Positions 32,393 to 41,031 of a stretch of DNA of 64,000 bases are shown here, in pieces. The stretch lies in NCBI GenBank assembly GCA_038227045.1, contig JBBRQD010000009.1:1-64000 (forward strand), in the 5' to 3' direction. Position 1 is the stretch's first letter. The number at the start of each line of letters is the position of its first letter. Made by a program: the position numbers and the translations under genes. The stretch comes from JANXLS01 sp038227045. Lineage in GTDB: Bacteria; Planctomycetota; SZUA-567; H5-PLA8. The notes under the pieces are model-generated. The model saw only the letters and a program-made list of their open reading frames with translations. It was not told the DNA's origin and searched no databases.

Positions 32393-33808
32393 TCACTTAT
32401 CCGGCCCATTATACGGTACCCGATCGAACACATCCGTCCACCCCGCCGCCCGCGGATCGCCTGTTCCCGCTTGCCAGCGTTCCAGCCTTGCAATCAGCGC
32501 GCGTTTCGTCGCGGCGTGCTCGGGCAGTTCCGCGACGTTGACCAGTTGATTCGGGTCTTTCGCCAGATCGTAGAGTTCTTCCGCCGGGCGCTTTTCGCAG
32601 GCGAGCTTGAAGAATTTTGGGATGATGTGTTTTTCGTCGTCGCCGGAAAGTACCACGTCTTTGCTCGGCCCGCCGTCGATATCGCCGAAGGGTCCGACGG
32701 ATTTCCAGCGCTGCGGATCGCCCGCGGGCCAGCGTTCGGGCGTGAGATTTCGGATGTACAAAAATTCCCTCGTGCGAATTGCGCGGCAGGGATAGCCCAA
32801 GTCTCCGGCGCGCACATTCGCATGTCGTTCGCGTTCGAGGTATACGACATCGCGGCCTTCGTGCTCGTCTTTTAGCAGAATGTTGAGCAAACTGCGTCCG
32901 GTCATGTCGGCGAGCGGCTGAAGGCCCGCCGCTTCCAGGAACGTGGGCGCGAGATCCGTCGAGTGCGTGAATTCGTCGCTGACGCGCCCGCCCTTTATTT
33001 TCTCGGGCCAGCGAATCGCCAGCGGCATGCGCGTGCCGGAGTCGTACAGATTCGCCTTGCCGCGCGGGAACGGCATGCCATTGTCGCTGGTGATCACGAC
33101 GATCGTGTTCTTCGCTCGGCCCGACGCGTCGAGCAGTTTCAAACAATCGCCAACTTCGCGGTCGAAGCGCATCAAGCGCACGTAATAGTCGAGGATGTCG
33201 CCGCGTACTTCGGGCGTGTCGGGCAGAAACGCGGGAACTTCGACGTCTTCGATTTTCATCCCGGATTTAACGCCTTCGCCTTTTTCATACGGCCGGTGAG
33301 GATCGCGGCTGCCGAACCAGAAACAGAATGGTTTGCCGCCAGGAACTGTTTTCAAAAAGTCGTCAAACGTCTTGAAGTCCGGGCCGGCAGGATTGCGCGT
33401 GCGCTCGCCGTTCTGCCCCGGACCCCAGCCTTTGCGCGTGAAGCCAACGGTGTAGCCCGCGTCTTCGAGCACATCCGGATACGTCTTGAATTTAACGGGC
33501 AGCGTGCTCCACAGGTCCGCGCCGCTCTCCAATCGATGCACCGCCTGCCCCGTCAGAATTGCTCCGCGTGAAGGCGTGCACGAAGGCGATGCACAGAACG
33601 CATGTGTAAAACGGACGCCCTCGCTCGCAACCTGATCGAAATTCGGAGTCTTGCAGACCTTGTCGCCGTTGGCTGTGAAACTTCGAAAGGACGCGTCGTC
33701 CGCGATGCAAAATAGGATGTTGGGACGCTCGTCGGCCGCGCGGCTGGCGAGACAAAGCAGCAGAAGTGTTGACAGAAATGCAATCGGAACGAATCGGGAC
33801 GCTCGCAT
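32393..33808 (-). CDS. Secreted type I sulfatase
   Basis: 471 residues with a Sec signal peptide (FVPIAFLSTLLLLCLASRA) and GGAGG about 10 nt before the ATG. Asp37-Asp38 (CIADDAS) bind the metal. Cys77 in CTPSRG is the residue converted to formylglycine; the second signature is GYTVGFTRKGWG. Later motifs PFPRGK and STDLAPTFLEAAGL are typical of planctomycete sulfatases acting on sulfated polysaccharides. Maturation needs a formylglycine-generating enzyme; the SUMF1-like protein at 21678-22832 lacks the first catalytic cysteine, so a real one should be elsewhere. Confidence 0.95.
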   Translation of the reverse strand: MRASRFVPIAFLSTLLLLCLASRAADERPNILFCIADDASFRSFTANGDKVCKTPNFDQVASEGVRFTHAFCASPSCTPSRGAILTGQAVHRLESGADLWSTLPVKFKTYPDVLEDAGYTVGFTRKGWGPGQNGERTRNPAGPDFKTFDDFLKTVPGGKPFCFWFGSRDPHRPYEKGEGVKSGMKIEDVEVPAFLPDTPEVRGDILDYYVRLMRFDREVGDCLKLLDASGRAKNTIVVITSDNGMPFPRGKANLYDSGTRMPLAIRWPEKIKGGRVSDEFTHSTDLAPTFLEAAGLQPLADMTGRSLLNILLKDEHEGRDVVYLERERHANVRAGDLGYPCRAIRTREFLYIRNLTPERWPAGDPQRWKSVGPFGDIDGGPSKDVVLSGDDEKHIIPKFFKLACEKRPAEELYDLAKDPNQLVNVAELPEHAATKRALIARLERWQAGTGDPRAAGWTDVFDRVPYNGPDK

Positions 33809-33906
33809 GAAATCGATCCTCCATATAACACTATTGTTTCTTGAAATTGCATAAACCAGCGGCCATTGAATTGTTCAAACGATGCCATATAATTATCGTC
33901 GCTGTT

Positions 33907-33938
33907 CTTTACGCCTTTGCGCCTTTGCGAGAGAAAAA
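33907..33938. repeat. Dispersed 'TTTGCGCCTTTGCGAGAGAAAA' family repeat
   Basis: Another copy of the unit at 16963-16996, here 20 bp before the nuo promoter. Confidence 0.7.
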
Positions 33939-33957
33939 TGAAGTTCGCGCGAATTCG

Positions 33958-33985
33958 TTGACACTCGAATGGCTCACGCTATAAA
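33958..33985 (+). promoter_or_regulatory. Near-consensus sigma70 promoter of the nuo operon
   Basis: TTGACA (33958-33963), a 16-bp spacer and TATAAA (33980-33985). The expected start site at about 33992 leaves a 68-nt leader before nuoA. Confidence 0.75.
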
Positions 33986-34059
33986 GAGAACGCGAATTTA
34001 AGGAAAATGTAGGCAGCGGCTGCGGATTGTTTTTCGCGCGGCGTGATTTGGAGGAAGCG

Positions 34060-34614
34060 ATGCATCCAGATTTGGAAATTGCGCAGTATGGCGCGGCCGG
34101 GCTGCTGCTCGTCTTGGCGCTGGCCTTGACAGGCGGGCTGATGTTTCTGTCGCATTTAGTCAGCGTCAGCAACCCCACCAAAGAAAAACAGATGTCCTAC
34201 GAGTGCGGCGAAGACCCCGTCGGCACTGCGTGGCTCCGCTTCAATATTCGCTTTTACGTCGTGGCGCTGGTCTTCGTGCTGTTCGATGTCGAAATGGCGC
34301 TGATCTATCCCATTGCCGCGATCTTTAAAAACATTACCAGCGATCCCAAAAATTGGATCGGCGCGGTGGCGGTCTTTTCGGAAGTCGCTTTTTTTCTGGC
34401 GGTGCTGTTCCTGGGATTGGTTTATATCTGGGCGAAAGGCGATTTGGGCTGGATCCGGACGTTCAAGCGATCAACGGACCAAGGTTTGCGTTCATGGAAA
34501 TTGGGCAAGGCCACGCAGGCGCCGATGATTCCGATCGCGCCATACGATAAGCGTCACGCGGACGTGGAGTCGGCGAACGCCTCCAAAACAGTTCCAGAAG
34601 CGAAAGGAATTTAA
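34060..34614 (+). CDS. nuoA: NADH-quinone oxidoreductase subunit A
   Basis: 184 residues from the ATG at 34060, which has GGAGGA 5 nt upstream. NuoA is a three-helix membrane subunit of complex I. The conserved loop MSYECGEDPVGTAWLRFNIRFYVVALVFVLFDVEMALIYP is present with its invariant E-C-G and D-V-E residues. It is longer than the E. coli protein because of a hydrophilic C-terminal extension of about 50 residues. It is the first gene of the operon; nuoB starts 3 nt after its stop. Confidence 0.96.
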   Translation: MHPDLEIAQYGAAGLLLVLALALTGGLMFLSHLVSVSNPTKEKQMSYECGEDPVGTAWLRFNIRFYVVALVFVLFDVEMALIYPIAAIFKNITSDPKNWIGAVAVFSEVAFFLAVLFLGLVYIWAKGDLGWIRTFKRSTDQGLRSWKLGKATQAPMIPIAPYDKRHADVESANASKTVPEAKGI

Positions 34615-34617
34615 ATT

Positions 34618-35157
34618 ATGGGAGTGATGAGCAACCGCTTTGAGGCGGACAACATCGTCATGACCAACGTGGATACTCTGCTGAATCTGGGCAAGGAGCA
34701 TTCCATTTGGTACCTGCTTTTCGCAACGGCCTGTTGCGGAATCGAGTTGATGCAGACCGGTGCCAGCAAGTTCGATGTCGATCGCTTCGGCATGATTCCG
34801 CGCACGACGCCGCGCCAGGCGGATTTGATGATCGTCGCCGGGACGATCACGCACAAGATGGCCAGCCGCGTCAAGCGGCTCTACGAACAAATGCCCAACC
34901 CGAAGTGGGTCTTGTCGATGGGCTCCTGCGCCAACGCGGGTGGCCCGTTCTGCAAGTTCAGTTACTCGGTGTTGAAAGGCATTGACAAATATATTCCAGT
35001 GGACGTCTACGTCCCCGGCTGTCCGCCGCGTCCGGAAGCGCTGATCGAAGGAGTCTTTAAACTCCGCGAAAAGATCAAGCTCGAGCATGTGCTGCGAAAA
35101 GAAGGCAGAGCGCTGCCCAAGCGCGAGCCGATTATTATCGCGGATCACGCGGCATAG
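34618..35157 (+). CDS. nuoB: NADH-quinone oxidoreductase subunit B
   Basis: 179 residues. This peripheral subunit holds the N2 [4Fe-4S] cluster that reduces quinone. The four ligands are all visible: Cys39-Cys40 (ATACCGIELMQ), Cys104 (MGSCANAGGPF) and Cys135 (VPGCPPRPEALIEG). Translation starts at ATGGGAGTGATG just after the nuoA stop. The natural next partner, nuoC, is 3.5 kb away because of the PKD-like cassette. Confidence 0.97.
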   Translation: MGVMSNRFEADNIVMTNVDTLLNLGKEHSIWYLLFATACCGIELMQTGASKFDVDRFGMIPRTTPRQADLMIVAGTITHKMASRVKRLYEQMPNPKWVLSMGSCANAGGPFCKFSYSVLKGIDKYIPVDVYVPGCPPRPEALIEGVFKLREKIKLEHVLRKEGRALPKREPIIIADHAA

Positions 35158-35201
35158 GAAAGTGGCAGGAAAACGAGATGGGTGTTCGGCTTATCAGAAG
35201 C

Positions 35202-35231
35202 GAAATGGCCTTGCTGTTAAGGCCATTTCGT
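35202..35231 (+). terminator. Perfect 12-bp hairpin after nuoB
   Basis: CGAAATGGCCTT and AAGGCCATTTCG are exact complements around a GCTGTT loop. There is no strong U-run, so it may be a weak terminator, an mRNA stabiliser or a REP-like sequence. The left arm recurs at 36974-36986 upstream of the second PKD gene, where the right arm is gone. Confidence 0.55.
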
Positions 35232-35301
35232 TTGGCGGAATGAAACAAACTATTGAACAATCGGAATAGTCAACGTGAAATGGCGCGCCACAGGAGCTTT
35301 T

Positions 35302-36906
35302 ATGCAAAAAAATTCGACATCATTGAAGTGTTTATGCCAGATTCTCTTGTTGGGTCTGGCAGTGTTGGGATCGCAACTCAGAGCTGCGGACGCCAAAAAG
35401 ACCACGCCGCGAGGTGGCACTACCGACGACGCCCAGTTTACATTTCCGAATTTCATCGACGTCTCGGCCTGTGCGGGGTTCTCGCTGCAATGGGTTTCGC
35501 AGGGGCTACAAGTGGACCATGCGACTGGTAACTTCAATACAACGTGGTCGCCGACTGAGCCTAATGTGTTGAATTGTTCGGGGCATTTGGACGCGACGAC
35601 GCTTACCGCGACTTTGAAATGCCCGTCCGGCACGGGCCCGGTGGGAACCATTACTGCGACGGGAAGCAACAATGTTTATACCGGAACGTATACACTTGGC
35701 GCAGCTACTGGTCCCGTCAATATCGTGTTGACTCCAGGCGGCGGTGGCGAAGGTTCGAACAATAAAAAAGAAACCTTGAATGCCACGTTGACGCCCAATC
35801 CGGCAAAGGTAGGCGATACGGTTGTTTTCAAAGGAATACTCACCCCCGACCAAGGGCATGTGGTGACGGCTGCCGATATGGGAACGCTTTCGTTTGGCGA
35901 CGGTTCTCCTGACGTAACGCTGAACGGACTGCAATTCATTCCTCAATTTAAGGAACCCGGTTTCAGCCATGTGTATCAAAGCGAGGGTGTTTTTGATATT
36001 CATCTTCATTTGTTCAACACGTCGAACCCGCTCGACTCGGGAGCCGATTTCGATTTCTTTGAAGTGGTGGGTTCGGCCCCGGTGGCGGTCAACGGCGCGA
36101 CAGGGGTGAACGTGACGTCGAGTGTCAGCGGCGGGGGTGCGGTCGGACTGCAAATTCACGCTCAGTTATTGAGCGGGGCGGCCGACGCCACGACATCCTT
36201 TGAAGATGCCGGAGGTAATCCGGTTCCGCCGGCGGGCGGGACTCTGCAAGGGTTCACGGTTGGACAGACGGTCGCCGGGTCCGGATTAGTAGTGGGTTCA
36301 ACGAATGTGTTGGATGCCGTCGGAACGACCATTGGACAAATTCGAAAAACGGTGGGTGTCTCGGATACTCTCGCGGGTGTTCCGAACGGACTGGCGAATC
36401 CGGCCAGTACGGCGTTGAGCGTTAAGAGCCTAAAGGGAAAATTCACGTTCAATCAGTCGAAATCGGATGACGTGGCCTTCAGCGCTCAATTCATGTTGCC
36501 GCCGGGTTTCAGTTTCGCGCGATCCGGAGCCAACGAGATGCAGTTCAGCATGGGTAACGTGGTCGACACCGTGCAGCTCGACACGAAAGGCAATTTAAAG
36601 TCGGCGAGCCGGGGCCGGATCACGAAATTGAGTGTCAAGATTCCAAAGCTCGCGCAGGGTGTGGCGGTGGGCGGAGAGCCAGCCAAGCTGACCGCGCAAT
36701 TCAGCGCCACAGGCATGACGGGTTCCGGCTTCAACACCGAGGGCATAACATCCCAGCGTGGAACCAATGAAACGGGCAAGGTCTTGACGCGTTTTATTCA
36801 AGTCAACATGCTCTTCGCCGGTGTGGCATACGAAGTTTTGGCACCGGTCAACTATGTGATTTCGCCGGACAGCTCTTTTGGTTCGATCGCAGGCAGGCAC
36901 CAATAG
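35302..36906 (+). CDS. Secreted PKD-like protein, copy 1 (within nuo operon)
   Basis: 534 residues from the ATG at 35302, with CAGGAGC upstream and a signal peptide (LCQILLLGLAVLGSQLRAAD). It has an N-terminal beta-rich segment (residues about 45-150, ending in a Gly linker), a PKD/Ig-like domain (about 160-270: NPAKVGDTVVFKGILTP, LSFGDGSPDVTL, FSHVYQSEGVFDIHLHLFN) and a C-terminal beta-rich region rich in Gly, Thr and Ser. No enzyme motif, lipobox, anchor or sorting signal is seen. It is nearly identical to the next gene outside the PKD domain. Position inside the nuo operon suggests co-transcription, not complex I function. Codon use is less GC-biased than its neighbours. Confidence 0.85.
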   Translation: MQKNSTSLKCLCQILLLGLAVLGSQLRAADAKKTTPRGGTTDDAQFTFPNFIDVSACAGFSLQWVSQGLQVDHATGNFNTTWSPTEPNVLNCSGHLDATTLTATLKCPSGTGPVGTITATGSNNVYTGTYTLGAATGPVNIVLTPGGGGEGSNNKKETLNATLTPNPAKVGDTVVFKGILTPDQGHVVTAADMGTLSFGDGSPDVTLNGLQFIPQFKEPGFSHVYQSEGVFDIHLHLFNTSNPLDSGADFDFFEVVGSAPVAVNGATGVNVTSSVSGGGAVGLQIHAQLLSGAADATTSFEDAGGNPVPPAGGTLQGFTVGQTVAGSGLVVGSTNVLDAVGTTIGQIRKTVGVSDTLAGVPNGLANPASTALSVKSLKGKFTFNQSKSDDVAFSAQFMLPPGFSFARSGANEMQFSMGNVVDTVQLDTKGNLKSASRGRITKLSVKIPKLAQGVAVGGEPAKLTAQFSATGMTGSGFNTEGITSQRGTNETGKVLTRFIQVNMLFAGVAYEVLAPVNYVISPDSSFGSIAGRHQ

Positions 36907-36914
36907 GAACGGAC

Positions 36915-36944
36915 ATGGAATTCGACAACATCGCAAATATCGTC
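36915..36944 (+). pseudogene. Duplicated 5' stub of nuoC
   Basis: The 30 nt from this ATG (coding MEFDNIANIV) and the 14 nt before it, including AATAGGAACGGAC, are identical to the start of nuoC at 38698. The match then stops. It is the scar left when the PKD gene plus the beginning of nuoC was tandemly duplicated. Confidence 0.9.
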
Positions 36945-37081
36945 ATGGCAAAGAAAGTGGGATGGGCCTCTGGCCCATCAAAAAGCGAAATGGCCTTGCC
37001 TCTGTTCACCCCTCCCCCCTTGGGGAGAGGGGAACTGAACGTATTGAAAAATCGGAATGCAATAGTGTCCCAGGAGCTCCT

Positions 37082-38689
37082 ATGAAACAGCGTTCGACAA
37101 CAACACAGTTTTTTTGTCGGATATTCCTGCTTTGCCTGGCCGCGTTAGGATCGCAACTCGTCGCTGCGGATGCCAAAAAGACTGCACCGCGAGGGAACGG
37201 ATCCACCGACAGCGCCCAGTTTACATTTCCGAGTTTCATCGACGTCTCGGCCTGTGCGGGGTTCTCGTTGCAATGGAGTTCGCAGGGTCTCCAGGTGGAC
37301 CATGCGACCGGCGACTTCAATACAACGTGGTCTCCGACCGAGCCTAATGTGTTGAATTGTTCGGGGCACTTGGACGCGACGACGCTTACCGCGACTTTGA
37401 AATGCCCATCTGGCACGGGCCCGGTCGGAACCATTAATGCGACGGGAAGCAACAATGTTTATACCGGAACTTACACACTCGGCGCGGCGACGGGTCCTGT
37501 CAATATCGTGTTGACTCCAGGCGGTGGTGGGGGTGGCGGCGGCGGTGGCCATCCGACCGTGACTGCCGCGTTGACGCCCAATCCGGCAAATGTGGGGGAT
37601 ACAGTTGTTTTTAAAGGGACGATCACCCCGCCGCAAGGCAATGTGATTACGTCCACGGCCATGGGAACGGTGACATTCGGCGATGGTTCTCCCGCAGTCA
37701 CTTTGGAAGCGCTGCAATTCATTGCGCAATTCAAACAAACCGGTTTCGAACACGTGTACCAAAGCGCAGGTGTGTTCAACGTGCACCTTTATTTGTTTGA
37801 CACAACGGACCCGCCCGGTCAGGGAGATAATATCGATTACTTTGAAGTGGTGGGTAACGCCCCGGCGGCGGTGAACGGTGCAAACGGATTGAACGTGACG
37901 GCGAGCGTCAGCGGCGGCGGAGCGGTCGGGCTGCAAATCCACGCACAGTTATTGGCCGGAGCAGCCGATGCCACCACATCCTTTGAAGATGCCGGAGGCA
38001 ATCCGGTTCCGCCAGCGGGCGGGACTCTGCAAGGGTTCACGGTTGGACAGACGGTCGCAGGATCCGGATTAGTAGTGGGATCAACGAATGTGCTGGATGC
38101 CACGAGCACGACCATCGGACAAATTCGCAAGACCGTGGGCATTTCAGACATGCTCGCGGGCGTTCCGAACGGACTGGCGAATCCGGCCAGCACGGCGTTG
38201 AGCGTCAAGAGCCTCAAAGGAAAATTTACCTTTAATCAGTCGAAATCGGACATTGTGTCTTTCAGCGCTCAATTCATGTTGCCGCCGGGTTTCAGTTTCG
38301 CGCGATCCGGAGCCAACGAGATGCAGTTCAGCATGGGCAACGTGGTCGACACCGTGCAGCTCGACACGAAAGGCAATTTAAAGTCGGCGAGCCGGGGCCG
38401 GATCACGAAATTGAGTGTCAAGATTCCGAAGCTTCCGCAGGGCGTGGCGGTGGGCGGAGAGCCAGCCAAACTGACCGCGCAATTCAGCGCCACAGGCATG
38501 ACGGGTTCCGGCTTCAACACCGAGGGCATTACGTCCCTGCGTGGAACCAATGAAACGGGCAAGGTCTTGACGCGTTTTATTCAAGTCAACATGCTCTTCG
38601 CCGGCGTGGCATACGAAGTTTTGGCACCGGTCAACTATGTGATTTCGCCGGACAGCTCGTTTGGTTCAATCGCAGGCAGGCATCAATAG
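37082..38689 (+). CDS. Secreted PKD-like protein, copy 2 (within nuo operon)
   Basis: 535 residues from the ATG at 37082, with CAGGAGC upstream and a signal peptide (FFCRIFLLCLAALGSQLVAAD). Architecture is the same as the preceding paralogue. The first 130 or so residues and everything after about residue 270 are almost identical between the two copies. The PKD-like domain and the Gly linker (GGGGGGGGG followed by HPTVTAALTPNPANVGDTV) differ at many positions. This mosaic points to gene conversion of the flanks or diversification of the domain. Its stop lies 8 nt before nuoC. Function unknown. Confidence 0.85.
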   Translation: MKQRSTTTQFFCRIFLLCLAALGSQLVAADAKKTAPRGNGSTDSAQFTFPSFIDVSACAGFSLQWSSQGLQVDHATGDFNTTWSPTEPNVLNCSGHLDATTLTATLKCPSGTGPVGTINATGSNNVYTGTYTLGAATGPVNIVLTPGGGGGGGGGGHPTVTAALTPNPANVGDTVVFKGTITPPQGNVITSTAMGTVTFGDGSPAVTLEALQFIAQFKQTGFEHVYQSAGVFNVHLYLFDTTDPPGQGDNIDYFEVVGNAPAAVNGANGLNVTASVSGGGAVGLQIHAQLLAGAADATTSFEDAGGNPVPPAGGTLQGFTVGQTVAGSGLVVGSTNVLDATSTTIGQIRKTVGISDMLAGVPNGLANPASTALSVKSLKGKFTFNQSKSDIVSFSAQFMLPPGFSFARSGANEMQFSMGNVVDTVQLDTKGNLKSASRGRITKLSVKIPKLPQGVAVGGEPAKLTAQFSATGMTGSGFNTEGITSLRGTNETGKVLTRFIQVNMLFAGVAYEVLAPVNYVISPDSSFGSIAGRHQ

Positions 38690-38697
38690 GAACGGAC

Positions 38698-39267
38698 ATG
38701 GAATTCGACAACATCGCAAATATCGTCAAAGCGGGCTGGCCGAGCGTCACGACGCCGAAAGTGGACGCCGGCGATTCGTTCATGTTGGTCCCGGCGGACG
38801 ACGCACACGCGGTGTTGAAATTTCTGAAGGAAGACGAAGACCTGTTCTTCGACAGCCTGATGTGCCTCAGCGGTGCCGACACCGGCCGCGAATTGTGGGT
38901 CGTCTATTCGCTGCACAGCATGACGCATTTCCACAAGGCGAGCGTAAAAGTGGTCTTGCCGCGTGAAAACCCGGAGTGTGACACGGTCTCCGATCTGTGG
39001 GCTATGGCGAATTTTTTCGAACGCGAGGCGTACGATTTGTACGGCATCCAGTTCAAAGGCCACCCCGACTTGCGGCGCATCATCAATCCGCCAGATTGGA
39101 TCGGCTGGCCCGGCCGCAAGGATTACGAATACCCCGCCGACTACCACGGCGTCCCAACGCTGCGCGAGGACCAATTTTTCGCCGACTCGGTCGGTGCGGG
39201 CAACGAAGACCGCGAAGAAAAAGAGAAGGCGATGCTGGAGAAGTTGGGGCTGGTCGAGAAGAAATAA
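38698..39267 (+). CDS. nuoC: NADH-quinone oxidoreductase subunit C
   Basis: 189 residues. This 30-kDa peripheral subunit has the conserved C-terminal signature FEREAYDLYGIQFKGHPDLRRIINPPDWIGWPGRKDY and the following YHGVP. It is a separate gene, not fused to nuoD. AGGAAC precedes the ATG. The upstream 8-nt gap to the PKD gene implies shared transcription. A 229-bp spacer with repeats separates it from nuoD. Confidence 0.95.
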   Translation: MEFDNIANIVKAGWPSVTTPKVDAGDSFMLVPADDAHAVLKFLKEDEDLFFDSLMCLSGADTGRELWVVYSLHSMTHFHKASVKVVLPRENPECDTVSDLWAMANFFEREAYDLYGIQFKGHPDLRRIINPPDWIGWPGRKDYEYPADYHGVPTLREDQFFADSVGAGNEDREEKEKAMLEKLGLVEKK

Positions 39268-39270
39268 CGA

Positions 39271-39393
39271 CCTCGCACAAAGGCACGAAGAACACAAAGA
39301 AGCACAAAGAGGAGAGAGTTAAGGGCAGAGATTTTGAATTGAATTTGTTGTTTTGTTTGTGGTGCCTTTTGTTCTCTGAGCCTTTGTGCGAGG
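39271..39393. repeat. Inverted repeat between nuoC and nuoD
   Basis: CCTCGCACAAAGGC (39271-39284) and GCCTTTGTGCGAGG (39380-39393) are exact complements; both continue into diverged members of the 'TTTGCG/CACAAAG' repeat family. The structure sits inside the operon. Confidence 0.75.
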
Positions 39394-39496
39394 GGCCTTA
39401 ATGCGCAATGTGCAACTTATGTAACGCAATTGCGGTGATTGAATCGGTCTTTGTAGTTCGCAACTCAATTCGTTTCGCTGGAAGGAATTACGACCC

Positions 39497-40714
39497 ATGC
39501 CGATGGTCGCTGAAAATTTAGTCGAAGTCGAAGTGGCCGACACCAAAGGCCGCATGAACTCCGAGGAGATGGTGCTCTCCATGGGGCCGCATCACCCGTC
39601 CACTCACGGCGTGTTGCGCCTCGAAGTCGTCACCGATGGCGAGGTCTGCGTCTCCTGCCGGCCGGATATCGGCTACCTGCATCGGGCCATCGAAAAGATC
39701 GGCGAGTACGTCGATTATCGCCAGTTCATGCCCTACACCGACCGCGTCGATTACGTCTGCTCGATGAATTCCAACCACGCCTACGCGCTGGGCGTCGAGA
39801 AACTGGGCGGCATCAAAGTGCCGCTGCGCGCGGAACTGATGCGCGTGATGGTCGCCGAACTCAACCGCATCTCCAGCCACATGGTCTGCGTCGGCGCGCT
39901 GGCCATGGACATGGGCGCGTACACGCCCTTTCTGCATGGCCTGTGCCACCGCGAACGCGTCAACGACATCTTCGAAGAAGTCTGCGGCGCGCGTCTCACT
40001 TATAATTACATGACTATAGGCGGAGTCGCCTACGATGCGCCGCCGGGATTCATCGAAAAGTGCGACGAGTTCGCCGATTATCTCTGGCCGCGCATGGTTG
40101 AGTTCAACGAACTCATCACGTCCAATTCGATCTTCAAAGACCGCCTCTGCAATGTCGGCATCTGTCCGCGCGACAAGGCCATCAACTGGGGTCTCGTCGG
40201 TCCCAATCTGCGCGGTTCGGGCGTCAAGTGGGACATCCGCAAAGACGAACCGTATTCAATCTACGACAAACTGAAATTCGACGTGCCCATCGGCGACGGC
40301 GGCGTTCCGCACGGCAGCAATCCGGACGGCACGCTGGGCGACAGCTACGACCGCTACGTCGTGCGCGTCAAGGAAGTCTTCGAATCGATCAAGATCATCA
40401 AGCAAGTCTGCGTGATGATGCGCGAAAACGAAAAATTGCCCGCCGATCACCCGGACCGCTTGTCACAGGCCAAATTGCCAGGCCGCTTGAGAGTCAAGCG
40501 CGGCGAAGCCTACGTCCGCAGCGAAAATCCGCGCGGCGAAACCGGCTATTACATCATCAGCGACGGCACGGACAAACCGGTGCGCATGAAAATCCGCACA
40601 GGCTCGTTCACTGCGCTCGGCTGCTTCGAGGAAGTCACGCGCGGATTGCTCATCGGCGATGTGATCGCAGTGATTGGGAGCTTCGACATTGTATTGCCGG
40701 AGGTGGACAGGTAA
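39497..40714 (+). CDS. nuoD: NADH-quinone oxidoreductase subunit D
   Basis: 405 residues. The 49-kDa subunit forms the quinone pocket with NuoB. Characteristic segments are LSMGPHHPSTHGVLRLEV, DIGYLHRAIEKIGE, YTDRVDYVCSMNSNHAYALGVEKL, GVAYDAPPGF and the C-terminal VIGSFDIVLPEVDR. The HPSTHG histidines implicated in quinone binding are retained. GGAAGGA lies about 10 nt upstream. The next gene begins 1 nt after its stop. Confidence 0.97.
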   Translation: MPMVAENLVEVEVADTKGRMNSEEMVLSMGPHHPSTHGVLRLEVVTDGEVCVSCRPDIGYLHRAIEKIGEYVDYRQFMPYTDRVDYVCSMNSNHAYALGVEKLGGIKVPLRAELMRVMVAELNRISSHMVCVGALAMDMGAYTPFLHGLCHRERVNDIFEEVCGARLTYNYMTIGGVAYDAPPGFIEKCDEFADYLWPRMVEFNELITSNSIFKDRLCNVGICPRDKAINWGLVGPNLRGSGVKWDIRKDEPYSIYDKLKFDVPIGDGGVPHGSNPDGTLGDSYDRYVVRVKEVFESIKIIKQVCVMMRENEKLPADHPDRLSQAKLPGRLRVKRGEAYVRSENPRGETGYYIISDGTDKPVRMKIRTGSFTALGCFEEVTRGLLIGDVIAVIGSFDIVLPEVDR

Positions 40715-40715
40715 C

Positions 40716-41003
40716 GTGTTGAAGAAAGTAATCACAACCGGACTAATGCTCCTACTTATTTCGTTGTCCGGCTGCGGCGGCAATTCGATGCAGGACATCA
40801 CGACCAAGGCCGAAAAAGCCAAGACCCGCGCGCAACTTGAAGCGGCTCTGGGCAAGCCGGATAAGTTTGAGAAAGCAAAATTGGGCGTGTCGTTCGAATC
40901 GTGGCGGTACACGGCGACGGACGGAGAAGTCGAATTCGGGATCGTCAACGACAAGGTTATCACTGTTGGAACGATGCCGAAGAAAAAAGAGCAAAAACAG
41001 TAG
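40716..41003 (+). CDS. Small lipoprotein inside the nuo operon
   Basis: 95 residues from a GTG one base after the nuoD stop; GGAGG lies 12 nt upstream within nuoD, and a TTG at 40719 is an alternative. The N-terminus is a lipoprotein signal with lipobox LSGC. The mature part, with TTKAEKAKTRAQLEAALGKPDKFEKAKLGVSFESWRYTATDGEVEFGIVNDKV, has the helix-helix-strand-strand look of BamE/SmpA-like domains. It is not a known complex I subunit. Tight spacing shows it belongs to the transcript. Confidence 0.75.
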   Translation: MLKKVITTGLMLLLISLSGCGGNSMQDITTKAEKAKTRAQLEAALGKPDKFEKAKLGVSFESWRYTATDGEVEFGIVNDKVITVGTMPKKKEQKQ

Positions 41004-41031
41004 CGAATTTTAAAGAGGGAATCAACCGGAC

